Under the pieces are notes generated by a model, which saw only the letters and a list, made by a program, of their open reading frames with translations, was not told where the DNA came from and did no database searches. A stretch of DNA of 64,000 bases. Origin: RECM01 sp047921215 (GTDB lineage: Bacteria > Bacteroidota > Rhodothermia > Balneolales > Cyclonatronaceae). The stretch is from contig JBLRWO010000006.1 in NCBI GenBank assembly GCA_047921215.1, forward strand, positions 62,001 to 126,000, read 5' to 3'. The position numbers and the translations under genes are program-made. This document shows, piece by piece, positions 44,100-53,704 of the stretch; position 1 is the stretch's first letter; each line of letters begins with the position of its first letter.

Positions 44100-44368
44100 G
44101 GATAAATAGTTGAAACGGATAGTTTAGTAATCAGTTGATGTGGAATGGGCAGTCAGAGGAAGTATTGATTTAAGAAAAAAACCGGATAACCGTTGTTGTT
44201 ACCTCGGAGAATTTATCCTGAAATGCCGTGAGTATCAAAATGATAAGAAAAAGACCAGGATGAGTAAGATATTCCGAAAATGTTTATGGGTTAAAAATCC
44301 GTATTTTAATCAGCTTCCAGACCAGCTCAGGTTCTGCATAGCCGGCAGAACACAGAATCCAATAAAAT

Positions 44369-45583
44369 ATGACAGAAAAGCAAACCGAAAAAGCCAACGA
44401 AATCAATATACTTGATACTCTCCTGGTTATGGCCAGGGGTAAGTGGGTAATCATCTCATTTACGCTCACTTTTACAGTGCTCGCCCTGATTATAAGTCTT
44501 ATCTGGCCTGTTACGTATAAATCCACCTCCAAATTTCTCCCCCCGATGGAACAGCGCGGCCTTGGTGGACTCGGTGGACTGGTCGGTAATGTCATGCAAT
44601 TATCATTTGGTACCGAACGGATAAAATCGGACGCGATACTTGTAGTATTAAGAAGCCGGCCCATCAAAGAAGAGATGATCAGGAAATTTAATCTTCAGGA
44701 GGTCTATAACACTGATGTTCAGGAGCATTTGCTGAAAAAACTTGATAATAACACGCAAATCAGGGAGGTCAGGGAAGGTGGATTTGGCTTCAGTTCAATT
44801 GTTGCTGTTGAATTGTTCACGCTCGACAAAGATGCCCGCCGCGCCTATGAAATGAACTCGTTTTATCTTGCCAAACTTGATTCTGCAGTTAAATCTATCA
44901 ATGAGCAGAATGCAAGGGAGAGTTTTGTAGTGATTGAGAACCGCTATCTAGTAAACCTGGAAGATATGGAAAGGGCGGAAACAGCATTGCAGGAATTTCA
45001 GCAGGAATACGGGATTTTTGAGGTGGAAGAACAGGCAAAGGCACTAATCGAGAATCTCGGTGAGCTCAAATCCCGAAGCATTGAACTGGAAATTCAAATT
45101 GCGGTATTAAGACAGAGTCTGGATGAATCAAATCCCGAACTCCGGCAGCTTGTACGCGCCAAGCAGGAGGTTGACCAACTGTATGAAAGCTATCTGAATA
45201 GGTCGGATACACAGTCAGTAAAGCCCGATGTTTTCCATCCCCTATTCGATATGCCTAAACTGGCAATGGAGTATATGAGACTATACCGTGAGGTTATTGT
45301 TCAGAATAAAATTTACGAAACGATATATCCTCAGTATGTGCACCAGAAAATGATTCTTGACGACCAGCGAAGAAGCATTCAGGTGATTGAGGAGCCTAAT
45401 ATTCCAACATATAAGGACAGCCCCAAAAGGGCATTTATAGTGATTGCGGGATTCCTATTCGGGTTGATCGTTTCACTCATCATTGTGTTCTGGCGGCACA
45501 CCGTGGAAAAAGGCCGGATGACCAACAGTGAAACTTATATGAAAATTGTTGAACTGAAAGAGGCGTTTAGGCTCAAATCCTGA
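44369..45583 (+). CDS. Wzz/GumC-like chain-length determinant
   Basis: A 404-residue inner-membrane protein. Two TM segments bracket the periplasmic domain: VIISFTLTFTVLALIISLIW at about 27-46 and AFIVIAGFLFGLIVSLIIVF near the C-terminus, preceded by the PxxP-type sequence NIPTYKDSPKRA. The periplasmic part is a long helical coiled coil. No kinase (Walker) domain is attached and no separate tyrosine kinase was seen. It controls chain length in Wzy-dependent polymerisation. The polymerase gene starts 36 bp downstream. Confidence 0.87.
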   Translation: MTEKQTEKANEINILDTLLVMARGKWVIISFTLTFTVLALIISLIWPVTYKSTSKFLPPMEQRGLGGLGGLVGNVMQLSFGTERIKSDAILVVLRSRPIKEEMIRKFNLQEVYNTDVQEHLLKKLDNNTQIREVREGGFGFSSIVAVELFTLDKDARRAYEMNSFYLAKLDSAVKSINEQNARESFVVIENRYLVNLEDMERAETALQEFQQEYGIFEVEEQAKALIENLGELKSRSIELEIQIAVLRQSLDESNPELRQLVRAKQEVDQLYESYLNRSDTQSVKPDVFHPLFDMPKLAMEYMRLYREVIVQNKIYETIYPQYVHQKMILDDQRRSIQVIEEPNIPTYKDSPKRAFIVIAGFLFGLIVSLIIVFWRHTVEKGRMTNSETYMKIVELKEAFRLKS

Positions 45584-45619
45584 GTACAGCGTTAAAACTT
45601 TTTTGAATATACGCAAGGT

Positions 45620-47029
45620 ATGCCGGCGAGCCAATCACTATATCAGCACAGTACGCTGCCTGTTTTAATTTTAACAGCTGCGGCATCCTACGCATTACTG
45701 CTTGCCGTGTCCTGGTATGTGAACCTTACATGGCTCCCGTTGGCACTGATACTGGCACTGCCGGTAATTTATTTTGGTTTAAAAGCTGCAAACAGGCCCT
45801 ATTTATGGTTGTTTCTGATCATTGCCGGTTCATATGCAGGTAATGCGTTACACCTGTTTGAAGGATTTACCGTTCCGGTTTCACTATTCCAGCTGTTCTT
45901 TCTATCCGGTCTTTTCCTGCTAATTATGAACCGCATCTATACAGGACGGTTTACGTTTAGGATAAGCGGTCTTGAGCTTGAGTTTGCCCTTTTTTCCGCA
46001 CTGATGTTCCTGAGCATCATATATTCCCCCGAACCTGATGATGCCCTTCTGTTTGCCGTCAGAACGGTTGTTACGGCCCTGTTGCTGTACTTTGTCATGA
46101 ACGTGGTAGAAGATAAAAAGGAACTGCCCGTTATACTGGCCTTTACGGCATTACTTGGGGTGGTAATGGCCTTCTTCTCTGTCAGAGACGGCCTGATGAA
46201 CCCGGAGGCTGCCATAATGAGTGCGTTGTCGGGCGGGGCAAAACTTTTCTCGAGGGCATCGACCACACAAACAGACCCCAATGTATTTGCGACCTACTTT
46301 TTTCTCCCCATCGCTTTTTGTTCCTGTATTGTTGTATCGAACGTTAAAAGCAGCTACCGCATTCTGGCAGCGGCCTTTCTTTCAGTCCTGATGGCAGGAC
46401 TTATTTCAACCTTTTCACGCAGCTCATGGGTTTCTGTGATATTGATGCTGGTGCTGATAGCATTTATATATCGTCAGGTCAAGCTGTTTGTATGGCTGGG
46501 ATTAGCCGGTATTCTGGCCCTTATTTTATTGCCGGATCTCCGTATCACAGCAATGAACATTATACAGCGGTTTACCGACATCTTTGCCGGTACATCCGAT
46601 GACTCATCCAGGATCAGGGTTGTACAATTATATGCCGCTATTCACATGTTTGTAGATTCCAATATGCTCGGGGTTGGGTTGCGGGGTTACGCCGAATCCA
46701 TATTGGCCTATCACAGCTATCAGGATCTGATTGGAATTGTGCTTCCTCATAACGTTCCCTATACCATACTGGCTGAACTGGGTCTGGCAGGTATTATGCT
46801 CTTCCTGTTTATTATCTACCGGCTAACTCGCGACAGTTTTATGAACATCCGCTATGCAGATGATGAACTTTCCCGGGTTGTAGCTGTGTCGCTGTTTGTA
46901 TCCCTGATGGCTTTTTTCCTGTTTTTCCAGTTCATCGGTGGGGGGCTTCCAGACAATAATGTCTGGCTCATCATCGGCCTGGTATATGCCACCAAACACA
47001 CCCTGTTATCTCAATCTGCGGATGCCTGA
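45620..47029 (+). CDS. O-antigen/exopolysaccharide polymerase or ligase (Wzy/WaaL family)
   Basis: A 469-residue protein with about twelve TM segments and a periplasmic loop between ITAMNIIQRFTDIFAGTSDDSS and HIHMFVDSNMLGVGLRGYAES. This Wzy_C/O-antigen-ligase-like loop is followed by SYQDLIGIVLPHNVPYTILAE, with the conserved His near the loop end. It joins or ligates polysaccharide units on the periplasmic face. The next gene overlaps its last 8 bp. Confidence 0.85.
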   Translation: MPASQSLYQHSTLPVLILTAAASYALLLAVSWYVNLTWLPLALILALPVIYFGLKAANRPYLWLFLIIAGSYAGNALHLFEGFTVPVSLFQLFFLSGLFLLIMNRIYTGRFTFRISGLELEFALFSALMFLSIIYSPEPDDALLFAVRTVVTALLLYFVMNVVEDKKELPVILAFTALLGVVMAFFSVRDGLMNPEAAIMSALSGGAKLFSRASTTQTDPNVFATYFFLPIAFCSCIVVSNVKSSYRILAAAFLSVLMAGLISTFSRSSWVSVILMLVLIAFIYRQVKLFVWLGLAGILALILLPDLRITAMNIIQRFTDIFAGTSDDSSRIRVVQLYAAIHMFVDSNMLGVGLRGYAESILAYHSYQDLIGIVLPHNVPYTILAELGLAGIMLFLFIIYRLTRDSFMNIRYADDELSRVVAVSLFVSLMAFFLFFQFIGGGLPDNNVWLIIGLVYATKHTLLSQSADA

Positions 47030-48140
47030 TATAGTACATCTTACTTCCGTTCATATTCCGACCGATACGCGAATCTTTCAGAAAGAACTAAAAACGCTCC
47101 GCTCTTCGGGGTATCATGTTACCCTGATTGCACCGGGTTCGGAAGATCAGGTGCTCGACGGGATTACGGTACGGCATATCCCGGTTTTTAAAAACCGGCT
47201 TAAGAGGTTTGTTTTGGGACCGTGGAACATCTACCGTATGGCAAGAAAGATGAATGCCGATATCTATCATTTCCATGATCCGGAGCTGGTTACGGCAGGA
47301 CTGGCCCTGAAACTGGGCGGGAAGCGCGTCATTTATGACGTACATGAGGATATGCCCCGCCAACTCTACGACAAGGACTATTTGCCATCATGGATCGTCA
47401 GGCCGTTGTCATACATTCTTGAGAAATTCGAACTGTTTGCAGCCAGCCGTTTCGACGGTATTGTGACGGTTACCCCAACCATAAACCGAAGATTTCCGGT
47501 ACATAAAACCGTTATGGTCCAGAATTTCCCAATTCTCAACCATTATCTAAAAATTAATTCAGATAACTATTTGAGCAGGCCGAATGTAGTCATCTTTATG
47601 GGGGTAATCCAGGATATCAGAGGCATTACCGAAGTGGTTGAAGCGATGAACAATGTGGCGAAAGTATACCCTGGTGCTGAATTCAGGCTGGTCGGTAAAA
47701 TTGTGCCTGAATCCTACAGAGAGACACTCACTCGGTTGGAAGGCTGGAAATATGTTCAAAGCATAGGCTGGCTGACACAGCAGGAAGTGAACAAGCATCT
47801 TGAACAGGCCCGGATGGGTGTTGTCACCTATCATCCCTATCCCAATCATATTGAAGCACAGCCGAATAAACTGTTTGAATACATGGCAGCAGGTCTGCCC
47901 GTTATCGCATCCGACTTTCCCCTTTGGCGTAACGTGGTCGACAGGTTCAGATGCGGACTGCTGGTAAATCCGGAGTCAGCAACCGACGTTGAAGAGGCGA
48001 TGAACTATCTTCTGTCACATCCTGAAGAGGCTGCTGAAATGGGACGAAGGGGCCGGCAGGCAGTTATTGATCATTTCAACTGGGATTCTGAAGCGGAACA
48101 CCTTAAAAAACTCTACGCGAGAATACTCGAATCGGGATGA
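47022..48140 (+). CDS. Glycosyltransferase family 4-like (GT-B)
   Basis: A 372-residue enzyme from the ATG at 47022 (MPDIVHLTSVHIPTDTRIFQ), which overlaps the polymerase stop by 8 bp; the open frame starts earlier but would read inside the polymerase gene. GT-B signs: YHFHDPELVTAGLALKLGGK, VIYDVHEDMPRQLY, FMGVIQDIRGITEVVEAM, and EAQPNKLFEYMAAGLPVIAS (nucleotide-sugar site). It adds a sugar to the exopolysaccharide repeat unit. It is the last plus-strand gene of this group. Confidence 0.87.
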   Translation: MPDIVHLTSVHIPTDTRIFQKELKTLRSSGYHVTLIAPGSEDQVLDGITVRHIPVFKNRLKRFVLGPWNIYRMARKMNADIYHFHDPELVTAGLALKLGGKRVIYDVHEDMPRQLYDKDYLPSWIVRPLSYILEKFELFAASRFDGIVTVTPTINRRFPVHKTVMVQNFPILNHYLKINSDNYLSRPNVVIFMGVIQDIRGITEVVEAMNNVAKVYPGAEFRLVGKIVPESYRETLTRLEGWKYVQSIGWLTQQEVNKHLEQARMGVVTYHPYPNHIEAQPNKLFEYMAAGLPVIASDFPLWRNVVDRFRCGLLVNPESATDVEEAMNYLLSHPEEAAEMGRRGRQAVIDHFNWDSEAEHLKKLYARILESG

Positions 48141-48143
48141 TGT

Positions 48144-49214
48144 TCAGAATTCCAACTTCCGGGTGATCAGATATTTGACCGACTGGTAAAGGTATCCCGT
48201 GAAGTGAGCCACCGGCATGGTATAAAGGCAGGTGGCGGTAAGCAAAAAACGCCTGAACAAGCCCGGTTCGTCAGCATCGGTGCCTTTCCATATCTGTTGT
48301 TTAAAAATCTCCCGTGAACGGATCGATTCAATAAGAGCCACAATTGGCGGTACAAGAAGAGAAATGAAGACAGCTGCGAGGGAATACGTTTTTCCTGAGA
48401 ATATCAACAGGTCCAGAATAAGCCAGAGCAGTAGAAATGAAATGGAATAGAAGGGGATGCGGCTTCTGACGGGATTGGAATCCGGATGTTTCAGTTGAGT
48501 AAGCTTGCGCCCGCGGCCGTAGTGAAAATACTGGCGGAACAGGGCACTCCATGAACTACGCGGGAAGTACCAGGTCCGAACATCTGAACTGATGTAAATT
48601 GCATTGGGCTGCATCTTCGATAGTCGCAGGTTCAGTTCGGCATCTTCGTTCGGACCGTTTTTTGTGCTGAACCCACCAAGTGACCGGATTGCTTCGGTTC
48701 TGTAGCAGCCGATATAAACTGTATCGGCATAACCGGTATAACCGGGATCCCGGTAGCTGGCACCGCCACTCCCCAGGAACGTTCGTACAGCCAGTGCAAT
48801 CCCTGCCTGAAACGGCGTCCGGGCAACAAAGCGCTGGGCCCCGCCGGCGTTCAGCGCGCCCGATTCCAGAACCGCCTTAACCGATGCTTCGAGATAATCA
48901 TCGGCATAGAGGCTGTGGGCATCGGCGCGAAGAAGCAGTTCGCCCCTGGCTATTTTGAGAATTTCGTTTAACCCGGCCGACTGGATTTTCCCGGGATTAT
49001 CAACAAGGCGGATGCGACCATCCTCACGGCCCATTTCCTCAATAATTTCCCGGGTCCGGTCGGTACTGCCGCCATCGGCCACGAGAATTTCCACAACATT
49101 CGGGTAAGTCGACTGGGCGAAGAGTTTGAGAATCCGGCCGATGTCTTCTTCTTCGTTAAATGCGGGAATCGCGACAGTAACGGTGGGTGCTGATTTATTT
49201 AAATGATTCTGCAT
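48144..49214 (-). CDS. Glycosyltransferase family 2 (ExoA-like)
   Basis: A 356-residue GT-A enzyme with membrane segments in the C-terminal third. Motifs: VTVAIPAFNEEEDIGRILKL, VADGGSTDRTREII, LLLRADAHSLYADDYLEA (DxD-type DAH), and the GGFSTKNGPNEDAELNLRL segment with ED, as in succinoglycan-type ExoA enzymes. It converges on the preceding gene with a 3-bp gap and closes the polysaccharide locus. Confidence 0.87.
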   Translation of the reverse strand: MQNHLNKSAPTVTVAIPAFNEEEDIGRILKLFAQSTYPNVVEILVADGGSTDRTREIIEEMGREDGRIRLVDNPGKIQSAGLNEILKIARGELLLRADAHSLYADDYLEASVKAVLESGALNAGGAQRFVARTPFQAGIALAVRTFLGSGGASYRDPGYTGYADTVYIGCYRTEAIRSLGGFSTKNGPNEDAELNLRLSKMQPNAIYISSDVRTWYFPRSSWSALFRQYFHYGRGRKLTQLKHPDSNPVRSRIPFYSISFLLLWLILDLLIFSGKTYSLAAVFISLLVPPIVALIESIRSREIFKQQIWKGTDADEPGLFRRFLLTATCLYTMPVAHFTGYLYQSVKYLITRKLEF

Positions 49215-49258
49215 GGTAAATTTAAGGATTCCTAAAATAGGAAAACTTCAACGATAAC

Positions 49259-50206
49259 TTAACCCCTCGTTCCCCCCGCCAGCAAATACAACACCGCCAT
49301 CCTCACCGCCAGTCCGTTGATCACCTGATCGAGGATGATCGCCCGGTCGCTGTCGGCCACCTCGCTCTCCATCTCCACGCCGCGGTTGATGGGCCCGGGG
49401 TGCATGATCACAAAGTCGGGATATGTTTCCAGATGCTGCATCTTGATACCGAACCGTTCGTGATATTCCCTGACGCTGGGGAACAGCCCATGGTCCTGCC
49501 GCTCGAGCTGTATGCGCAGTGCCATGGCGATGTCGCACCATGCCAGGCACTCGTCGAGGTTGTGCGAAACGGTTACGCCCAGATCTTCCACAAAGGGCGG
49601 AATCATGGTTTTTGGCCCGCAGACCATTACCTCCGCGCCGGTTTTGACCAGCCCGATAATGTTCGACCGCACCACGCGGCTGTGCAGGATGTCACCGATA
49701 ATCACCACCTTCAGGCCGGCGAGCCTGCCGGTTCTCTGTCTCATCGAAAACATGTCGAGCAGGGCCTGGGTCGGGTGCTCGTGGGCCCCGTCGCCCGCGT
49801 TGATGATGGATGCGTCCACGCAGCGGGTAAGAAAATGGGGCACGCCCGGGCTTTCGTGCCGTACCACCACCATGTCGATCTTCATCGACTCGATATTGCG
49901 GATGGTATCCTTGAGCGACTCCCCTTTTTTAACGCTCGATGAGCTGCTCGAAAAATTGACCACGTCGGCGCCCATCCGCTTCTGGGCCAGCTCAAAAGAG
50001 ATGCGTGTTCGGGTGCTGTTCTCATAGAACAGGTTCACGATGGTTTTGTCGCGCAGGGTCGGAATTTTAGGGATGGGCCGGTTCAGCACCTCCCGGAAGT
50101 AGGCGGCCTGGTCGAGAATGTAGAGGATGTCGTCGGCGGAATAGTCTTTCAGCCCGAGCAGGTGGCGCTGGTTGAAGGCATAATCGGTGCGCAGTTCCTG
50201 GCTCAT
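49259..50206 (-). CDS. pyrB: Aspartate carbamoyltransferase catalytic subunit
   Basis: A 315-residue enzyme catalysing the committed step of pyrimidine synthesis: carbamoyl phosphate and aspartate to carbamoyl aspartate. Signatures: YENSTRTRISFELAQKRMG (the STRTR carbamoyl-phosphate site), VRHESPG, HPTQALLDMFSMRQ, KVVIIGDILHSRV and MHPGPINRGVE. The start overlaps the pyrR stop by 4 bp, an operon with translational coupling. No pyrI regulatory subunit is next to it. Confidence 0.95.
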   Translation of the reverse strand: MSQELRTDYAFNQRHLLGLKDYSADDILYILDQAAYFREVLNRPIPKIPTLRDKTIVNLFYENSTRTRISFELAQKRMGADVVNFSSSSSSVKKGESLKDTIRNIESMKIDMVVVRHESPGVPHFLTRCVDASIINAGDGAHEHPTQALLDMFSMRQRTGRLAGLKVVIIGDILHSRVVRSNIIGLVKTGAEVMVCGPKTMIPPFVEDLGVTVSHNLDECLAWCDIAMALRIQLERQDHGLFPSVREYHERFGIKMQHLETYPDFVIMHPGPINRGVEMESEVADSDRAIILDQVINGLAVRMAVLYLLAGGTRG

Positions 50207-50826
50207 GCGGGGTCCTCCTGCTGTTCATCCGACCGGTCGACCACATACACGGCATCCTCCCCGTCGAGCTCTTCTATTTGTACCTGCACCTCTTCGCTGG
50301 TGTGCGTCGGGACGAACATCCCCACGTAATCGGCAACAACCGGCAGTTCGCGGTGGCCACGGTCGATCAGGCAGGTGAAGACGATGCTCTTCGGGCGGCC
50401 GAAGCTCATCAGGGCCTCCATAGCGGCACGCACGGTACGGCCGGTGTAGAGCACATCGTCCACAAGAATGACGTGCTTGGTGGACAGGTCGAACGGAATA
50501 TCGGTGAGTTGTACGGTGGGCGTGTGGCTGCGGGTGCGGAAATCGTCGCGGTAGAAGGTGATATCGAGTACCCCCAACGGTATTTCGGTGCCGGTGCCCT
50601 GTTTGATCAGCCCCTGTACACGGCGTGCGATATAGACGCCCCGGGTTTGCATGCCCACAATGGCGACATCGGAGAGATCGTCAAAGGGTTCAATAAACTG
50701 ATGTGCGAACCGCTTGTAAATGCGTTTCAGGTCGTCGGCGTGAAGAAGCTTGGCTTTTTTCAAGGCGGGTTCGCGTGGATTCTCCTGCGGTTTCAGTCGG
50801 ATGAATTTAACGAAATATTTGTTCAA
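50203..50826 (-). CDS. pyrR: Bifunctional pyr operon regulator/uracil phosphoribosyltransferase
   Basis: A 207-residue PRTase-fold protein: KKAKLLHADDLKRIYKRFAH, VGMQTRGVYIARRV and the PRPP loop VILVDDVLYTGRTVRAAM. In other bacteria PyrR binds pyr leader RNA to control attenuation and has weak uracil phosphoribosyltransferase activity. The ATG at 50826 gives about 20 extra residues; a TTG at 50763 (LKKAKLL) would give the usual 186. No convincing PyrR-binding attenuator hairpin was found before it. Confidence 0.93.
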   Translation of the reverse strand: MNKYFVKFIRLKPQENPREPALKKAKLLHADDLKRIYKRFAHQFIEPFDDLSDVAIVGMQTRGVYIARRVQGLIKQGTGTEIPLGVLDITFYRDDFRTRSHTPTVQLTDIPFDLSTKHVILVDDVLYTGRTVRAAMEALMSFGRPKSIVFTCLIDRGHRELPVVADYVGMFVPTHTSEEVQVQIEELDGEDAVYVVDRSDEQQEDPA

Positions 50827-51000
50827 TAATAACCGGGATTGTTGCAGTTTTTAGTGCGGCGCTGAGAAATCATCAGCAGGATGGGCCAAATATCAGCGAT
50901 CTGCCGGGTGAACCGGATGGTGATATAAAAAATGGAGCAGATTATGGTTTATGATGCCCGGCTATCGACATATCCTGGATGTTTTGTGTATTTTGGGCAG

Positions 51001-51564
51001 ATGAGCAGCAAATGTTTTTTCCTCGACCGCGACGGCACCCTGAATGTGGACTACGACTTCGTACACACCCCGCGTGAGTGGACCTGGTGCGACGGGGCCA
51101 TGGATGCGCTGGTTCTGCTGAAGGAGCGCGGCTTCAAACTGGCCGTTATTACCAACCAGAGCGGCATTGCCCGGGGGCACTTCAGCATGGAGCAGGTGAA
51201 CAAACTTCACAACTGGGTAAACGATCAGCTGCAGAACGATCTGATTGAGATCGACGGTTTCTATGTGGCCCCCTGGCATCCGGATTTCCATGAAGGGAAA
51301 GATCCTGACCTGCTTGACGAGCGCAAGCCCGGAACCGTACTGTTCCGCAAGGCGGCCGCCGAACTGGGCATCCGTTTTGAGGGATCCTGCATGGCCGGCG
51401 ACAAAATTTCGGACCTGCTGCCCGCCATGCACCTGGGCATTAAGCCCTACCTGATCCGCTCCCGCTTCTATACCGAAGAGATCGGGAACTGGTGCCGGCA
51501 GCATCATATTCTTATCTTTGACCGGCTGCTCGACGCGGTCGAATACGAACTGTCGGCCGACTGA
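51001..51564 (+). CDS. HAD-IIIA phosphatase, GmhB/histidinol-phosphatase-like
   Basis: A 187-residue HAD phosphatase from the ATG at 51001; upstream in-frame codons (to 50932) are not family-like. The nucleophile motif is FFLDRDGTLNVDYDFVHTP, then VITNQSGIARG and CMAGDKISDLLPAMHLGIKP. It resembles D,D-heptose 1,7-bisphosphate phosphatase. The zinc-loop cysteines of GmhB are absent (APWHPDFHEGKDPDLL). The substrate is therefore uncertain. Confidence 0.82.
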   Translation: MSSKCFFLDRDGTLNVDYDFVHTPREWTWCDGAMDALVLLKERGFKLAVITNQSGIARGHFSMEQVNKLHNWVNDQLQNDLIEIDGFYVAPWHPDFHEGKDPDLLDERKPGTVLFRKAAAELGIRFEGSCMAGDKISDLLPAMHLGIKPYLIRSRFYTEEIGNWCRQHHILIFDRLLDAVEYELSAD

Positions 51565-51744
51565 TTAAACGCCGACAGACTTTATCGCAACAGTTAATCA
51601 GTTCATGATCACATCCTTATATCATCTTATCGACACTTTTATATCGCCACAGCATCATATCATCATTTCATCATTAAAGTACCCGGCTTAACGCCGGTTT
51701 GGAATAAATAAAATCCGGATCTCATTTATCATCAACATTCTATC

Positions 51745-52476
51745 ATGCCCGACCTCATCTGTATCGATTTCTGGAACACCCTGGTAAGAGCAACCTCCAA
51801 CGGCGAGATCCGCCGGAAGGTAAGGCATGACGCCCTGGCCCGGCTCGCTGCCGCTTACGACAAAACCATCACGGAACAGATGGTGCAGGAGGCCAACAAG
51901 CTGGCGAGCGGGCGGTTCGACGAAATCTGGTACGGGGAACAGCGTACCCCGACCACCCTCGAGCTGGTGCAGATCATTATGGACCACCTGAACCTGCAGC
52001 CATCGCGCGAGGAACTGCAGGACCTTGTTATGGCCTACCAGGATTCCCTGATGGCCGGTCCGCCCGAGCCGGTAGCAGGCATCCACGACGCCCTTGGCGA
52101 ACTGTCGCGGATGGCGCCTCTTGCCATCATCTCCGACACCATGTACTCGCCGGGAAGGGTTCTTCGGGCGTTCTTGCAGGAGCAGGGGCTGGGGCAATTT
52201 TTCTCCTTTTATGTGTTCAGCGACGAGACAGGCGTGAGCAAACCACACCCGAAAGCCTACCACACCGCGCTGGAATACGCAAAAGCCGATCCGGCCCGGT
52301 CGTGGCATATCGGCGACATCCAGAAAACCGACATACTAGGCGCAAAAGGGGTGGGCATGAAAGCCATCCTTTTCACCGGCCTGTCCGACAAAGACCGCAA
52401 TGAAAACACCGCCGATTATGTATGCGACACCTGGGATGAGGTGGTTGATGTATTCCGCCTGAAGTCTGAAGTCTGA
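51745..52476 (+). CDS. HAD-superfamily hydrolase
   Basis: A 243-residue HAD hydrolase. Motif I is CIDFWNTLVRATS (nucleophile Asp8), motif II LAIISDT near 125, motif III VSKPHPKAYHTAL and motif IV WHIGDIQKTDILGAK. A cap of helices lies between I and II. The C-terminus (SEV) is encoded inside a heptanucleotide repeat that contains the stop codon, so slippage would change the tail. It is separated from the preceding HAD gene by 180 bp of AT-rich sequence (repeated ATCATAT/CATCAT). Confidence 0.83.
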   Translation: MPDLICIDFWNTLVRATSNGEIRRKVRHDALARLAAAYDKTITEQMVQEANKLASGRFDEIWYGEQRTPTTLELVQIIMDHLNLQPSREELQDLVMAYQDSLMAGPPEPVAGIHDALGELSRMAPLAIISDTMYSPGRVLRAFLQEQGLGQFFSFYVFSDETGVSKPHPKAYHTALEYAKADPARSWHIGDIQKTDILGAKGVGMKAILFTGLSDKDRNENTADYVCDTWDEVVDVFRLKSEV

Positions 52477-52541
52477 AGTCTGATGTCACGCCTCACGTCG
52501 CACGCCTCATGTCTTGTGTCTTGTGTCTTGTGTCTTGTGTC
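52461..52541. repeat. Two heptanucleotide microsatellites
   Basis: GAAGTCT occurs three times in tandem (52461-52481), spanning the last codons and stop of the HAD gene. TTGTGTC occurs four times (52514-52541), abutting the stop codon of the convergent TPR gene. Seven-base units shift the frame on slippage. Confidence 0.9.
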
Positions 52542-53492
52542 TCAATACTCACTACGCACCAGATCTGCCTCCGCGGCTATAAATCCGAACGCCGACCAGT
52601 ACCCTGATCCCAGAATTTCCCGCATGATGTCAATGGCCTTCTCTTTATTTCCCGTCTCCATATGAAAATTGGCGACCCCATACCCCTGGGTTGCCAGCGC
52701 GAGTGCCGATGATTCATCGTTTCCGTACAGTTCGTCCGGATCAATTTCACCCTTGTACATGAGCAGCCGTTTCAGGTAGACGTCGTTTTCGAGCAGTTCC
52801 ATGTCTGCGTGGATGGGCTCGAGCAGTCGGGCCGCATCGTCATACAAGCCCAGGCGCCGGTAGGTGATCCAGAGCCAGTCGGATGTGGCCACCAGCATAT
52901 CGTTGTTCTCTGAAACCTCCATACAGGCTTCCCACGAATCGCGGGCTTGTTCGTAATCGCCCTGCAGGTAGTGGGCCAGGGCTTTGTGGTACCAGATGTT
53001 GAAATGGAGCGTGCTTACCGGGATGCCGTACTGATTGGGGGCCCCGTCGGGCTCGATCTCATCGTCGGTGCCGCGGATCAGCTCAACGGCCCGGTCGAAA
53101 TCGGCGACAGCCTTCCCGAACTCCCTAACAGTGATGTAGCGATGGCCCCTGTGCCTGTACAGGCGGGCGTCGTCGGGGAATTGCTCAATTCCGCTGGTAA
53201 ACCAGTCGATCGCCTCGCGGTACTGCCACAGATAGGCGGCCCGGCGGCCCGCCCAGATGATCGATTCCGGATTGGCAGGGTCAGTTTCGAAATCGCGGAG
53301 GGCCTCATCGTACTGCGCTGTAAGCCTGATTAGGGTTGCTTCTTCGAAATCCGGCGGATAGAGGGCATCACCGGTCAGCGACCAGGCCTGGGGTTCGGCT
53401 GCCCCGGATTTATCTGACGGGCTGCAGGCTAAGAGGACTGCCATGCCGGATAGCAGTAATATCGTATTGATCAGGTCGCGGTTCGGTTTCAT
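52542..53492 (-). CDS. TPR-repeat lipoprotein
   Basis: A 316-residue protein from the ATG at 53490-53492, giving the signal and lipobox MAVLLACSP. About 30 extra upstream residues are possible but lack sense. Alpha-helical tetratricopeptide-like repeats are seen (WFTSGIEQFPDDARLYRHRG, AVADFDRAVELIRG, HFNIWYHKALAHYLQGDYEQ). It is probably periplasmic and binds other proteins; no specific partner is suggested. Divergent from the hexosaminidase gene. Confidence 0.82.
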   Translation of the reverse strand: MKPNRDLINTILLLSGMAVLLACSPSDKSGAAEPQAWSLTGDALYPPDFEEATLIRLTAQYDEALRDFETDPANPESIIWAGRRAAYLWQYREAIDWFTSGIEQFPDDARLYRHRGHRYITVREFGKAVADFDRAVELIRGTDDEIEPDGAPNQYGIPVSTLHFNIWYHKALAHYLQGDYEQARDSWEACMEVSENNDMLVATSDWLWITYRRLGLYDDAARLLEPIHADMELLENDVYLKRLLMYKGEIDPDELYGNDESSALALATQGYGVANFHMETGNKEKAIDIMREILGSGYWSAFGFIAAEADLVRSEY

Positions 53493-53704
53493 CCGGTTGG
53501 GAGTTAAATGTGATGTTCTGCTGGATGACGCTATAAATAAGATGAAATTTTGGATTCCGGAAATAATAACAATAATAACTGCCACTCCCGGATAAACTGA
53601 GCAGAATCATCCAGGCTCACTGGAATATGGATTATGTTGAATACAAATATTCCCGCAGATTTCTATCTTGCGTATCAGATTATCAACGCCAAATTTTGCC
53701 TGCC

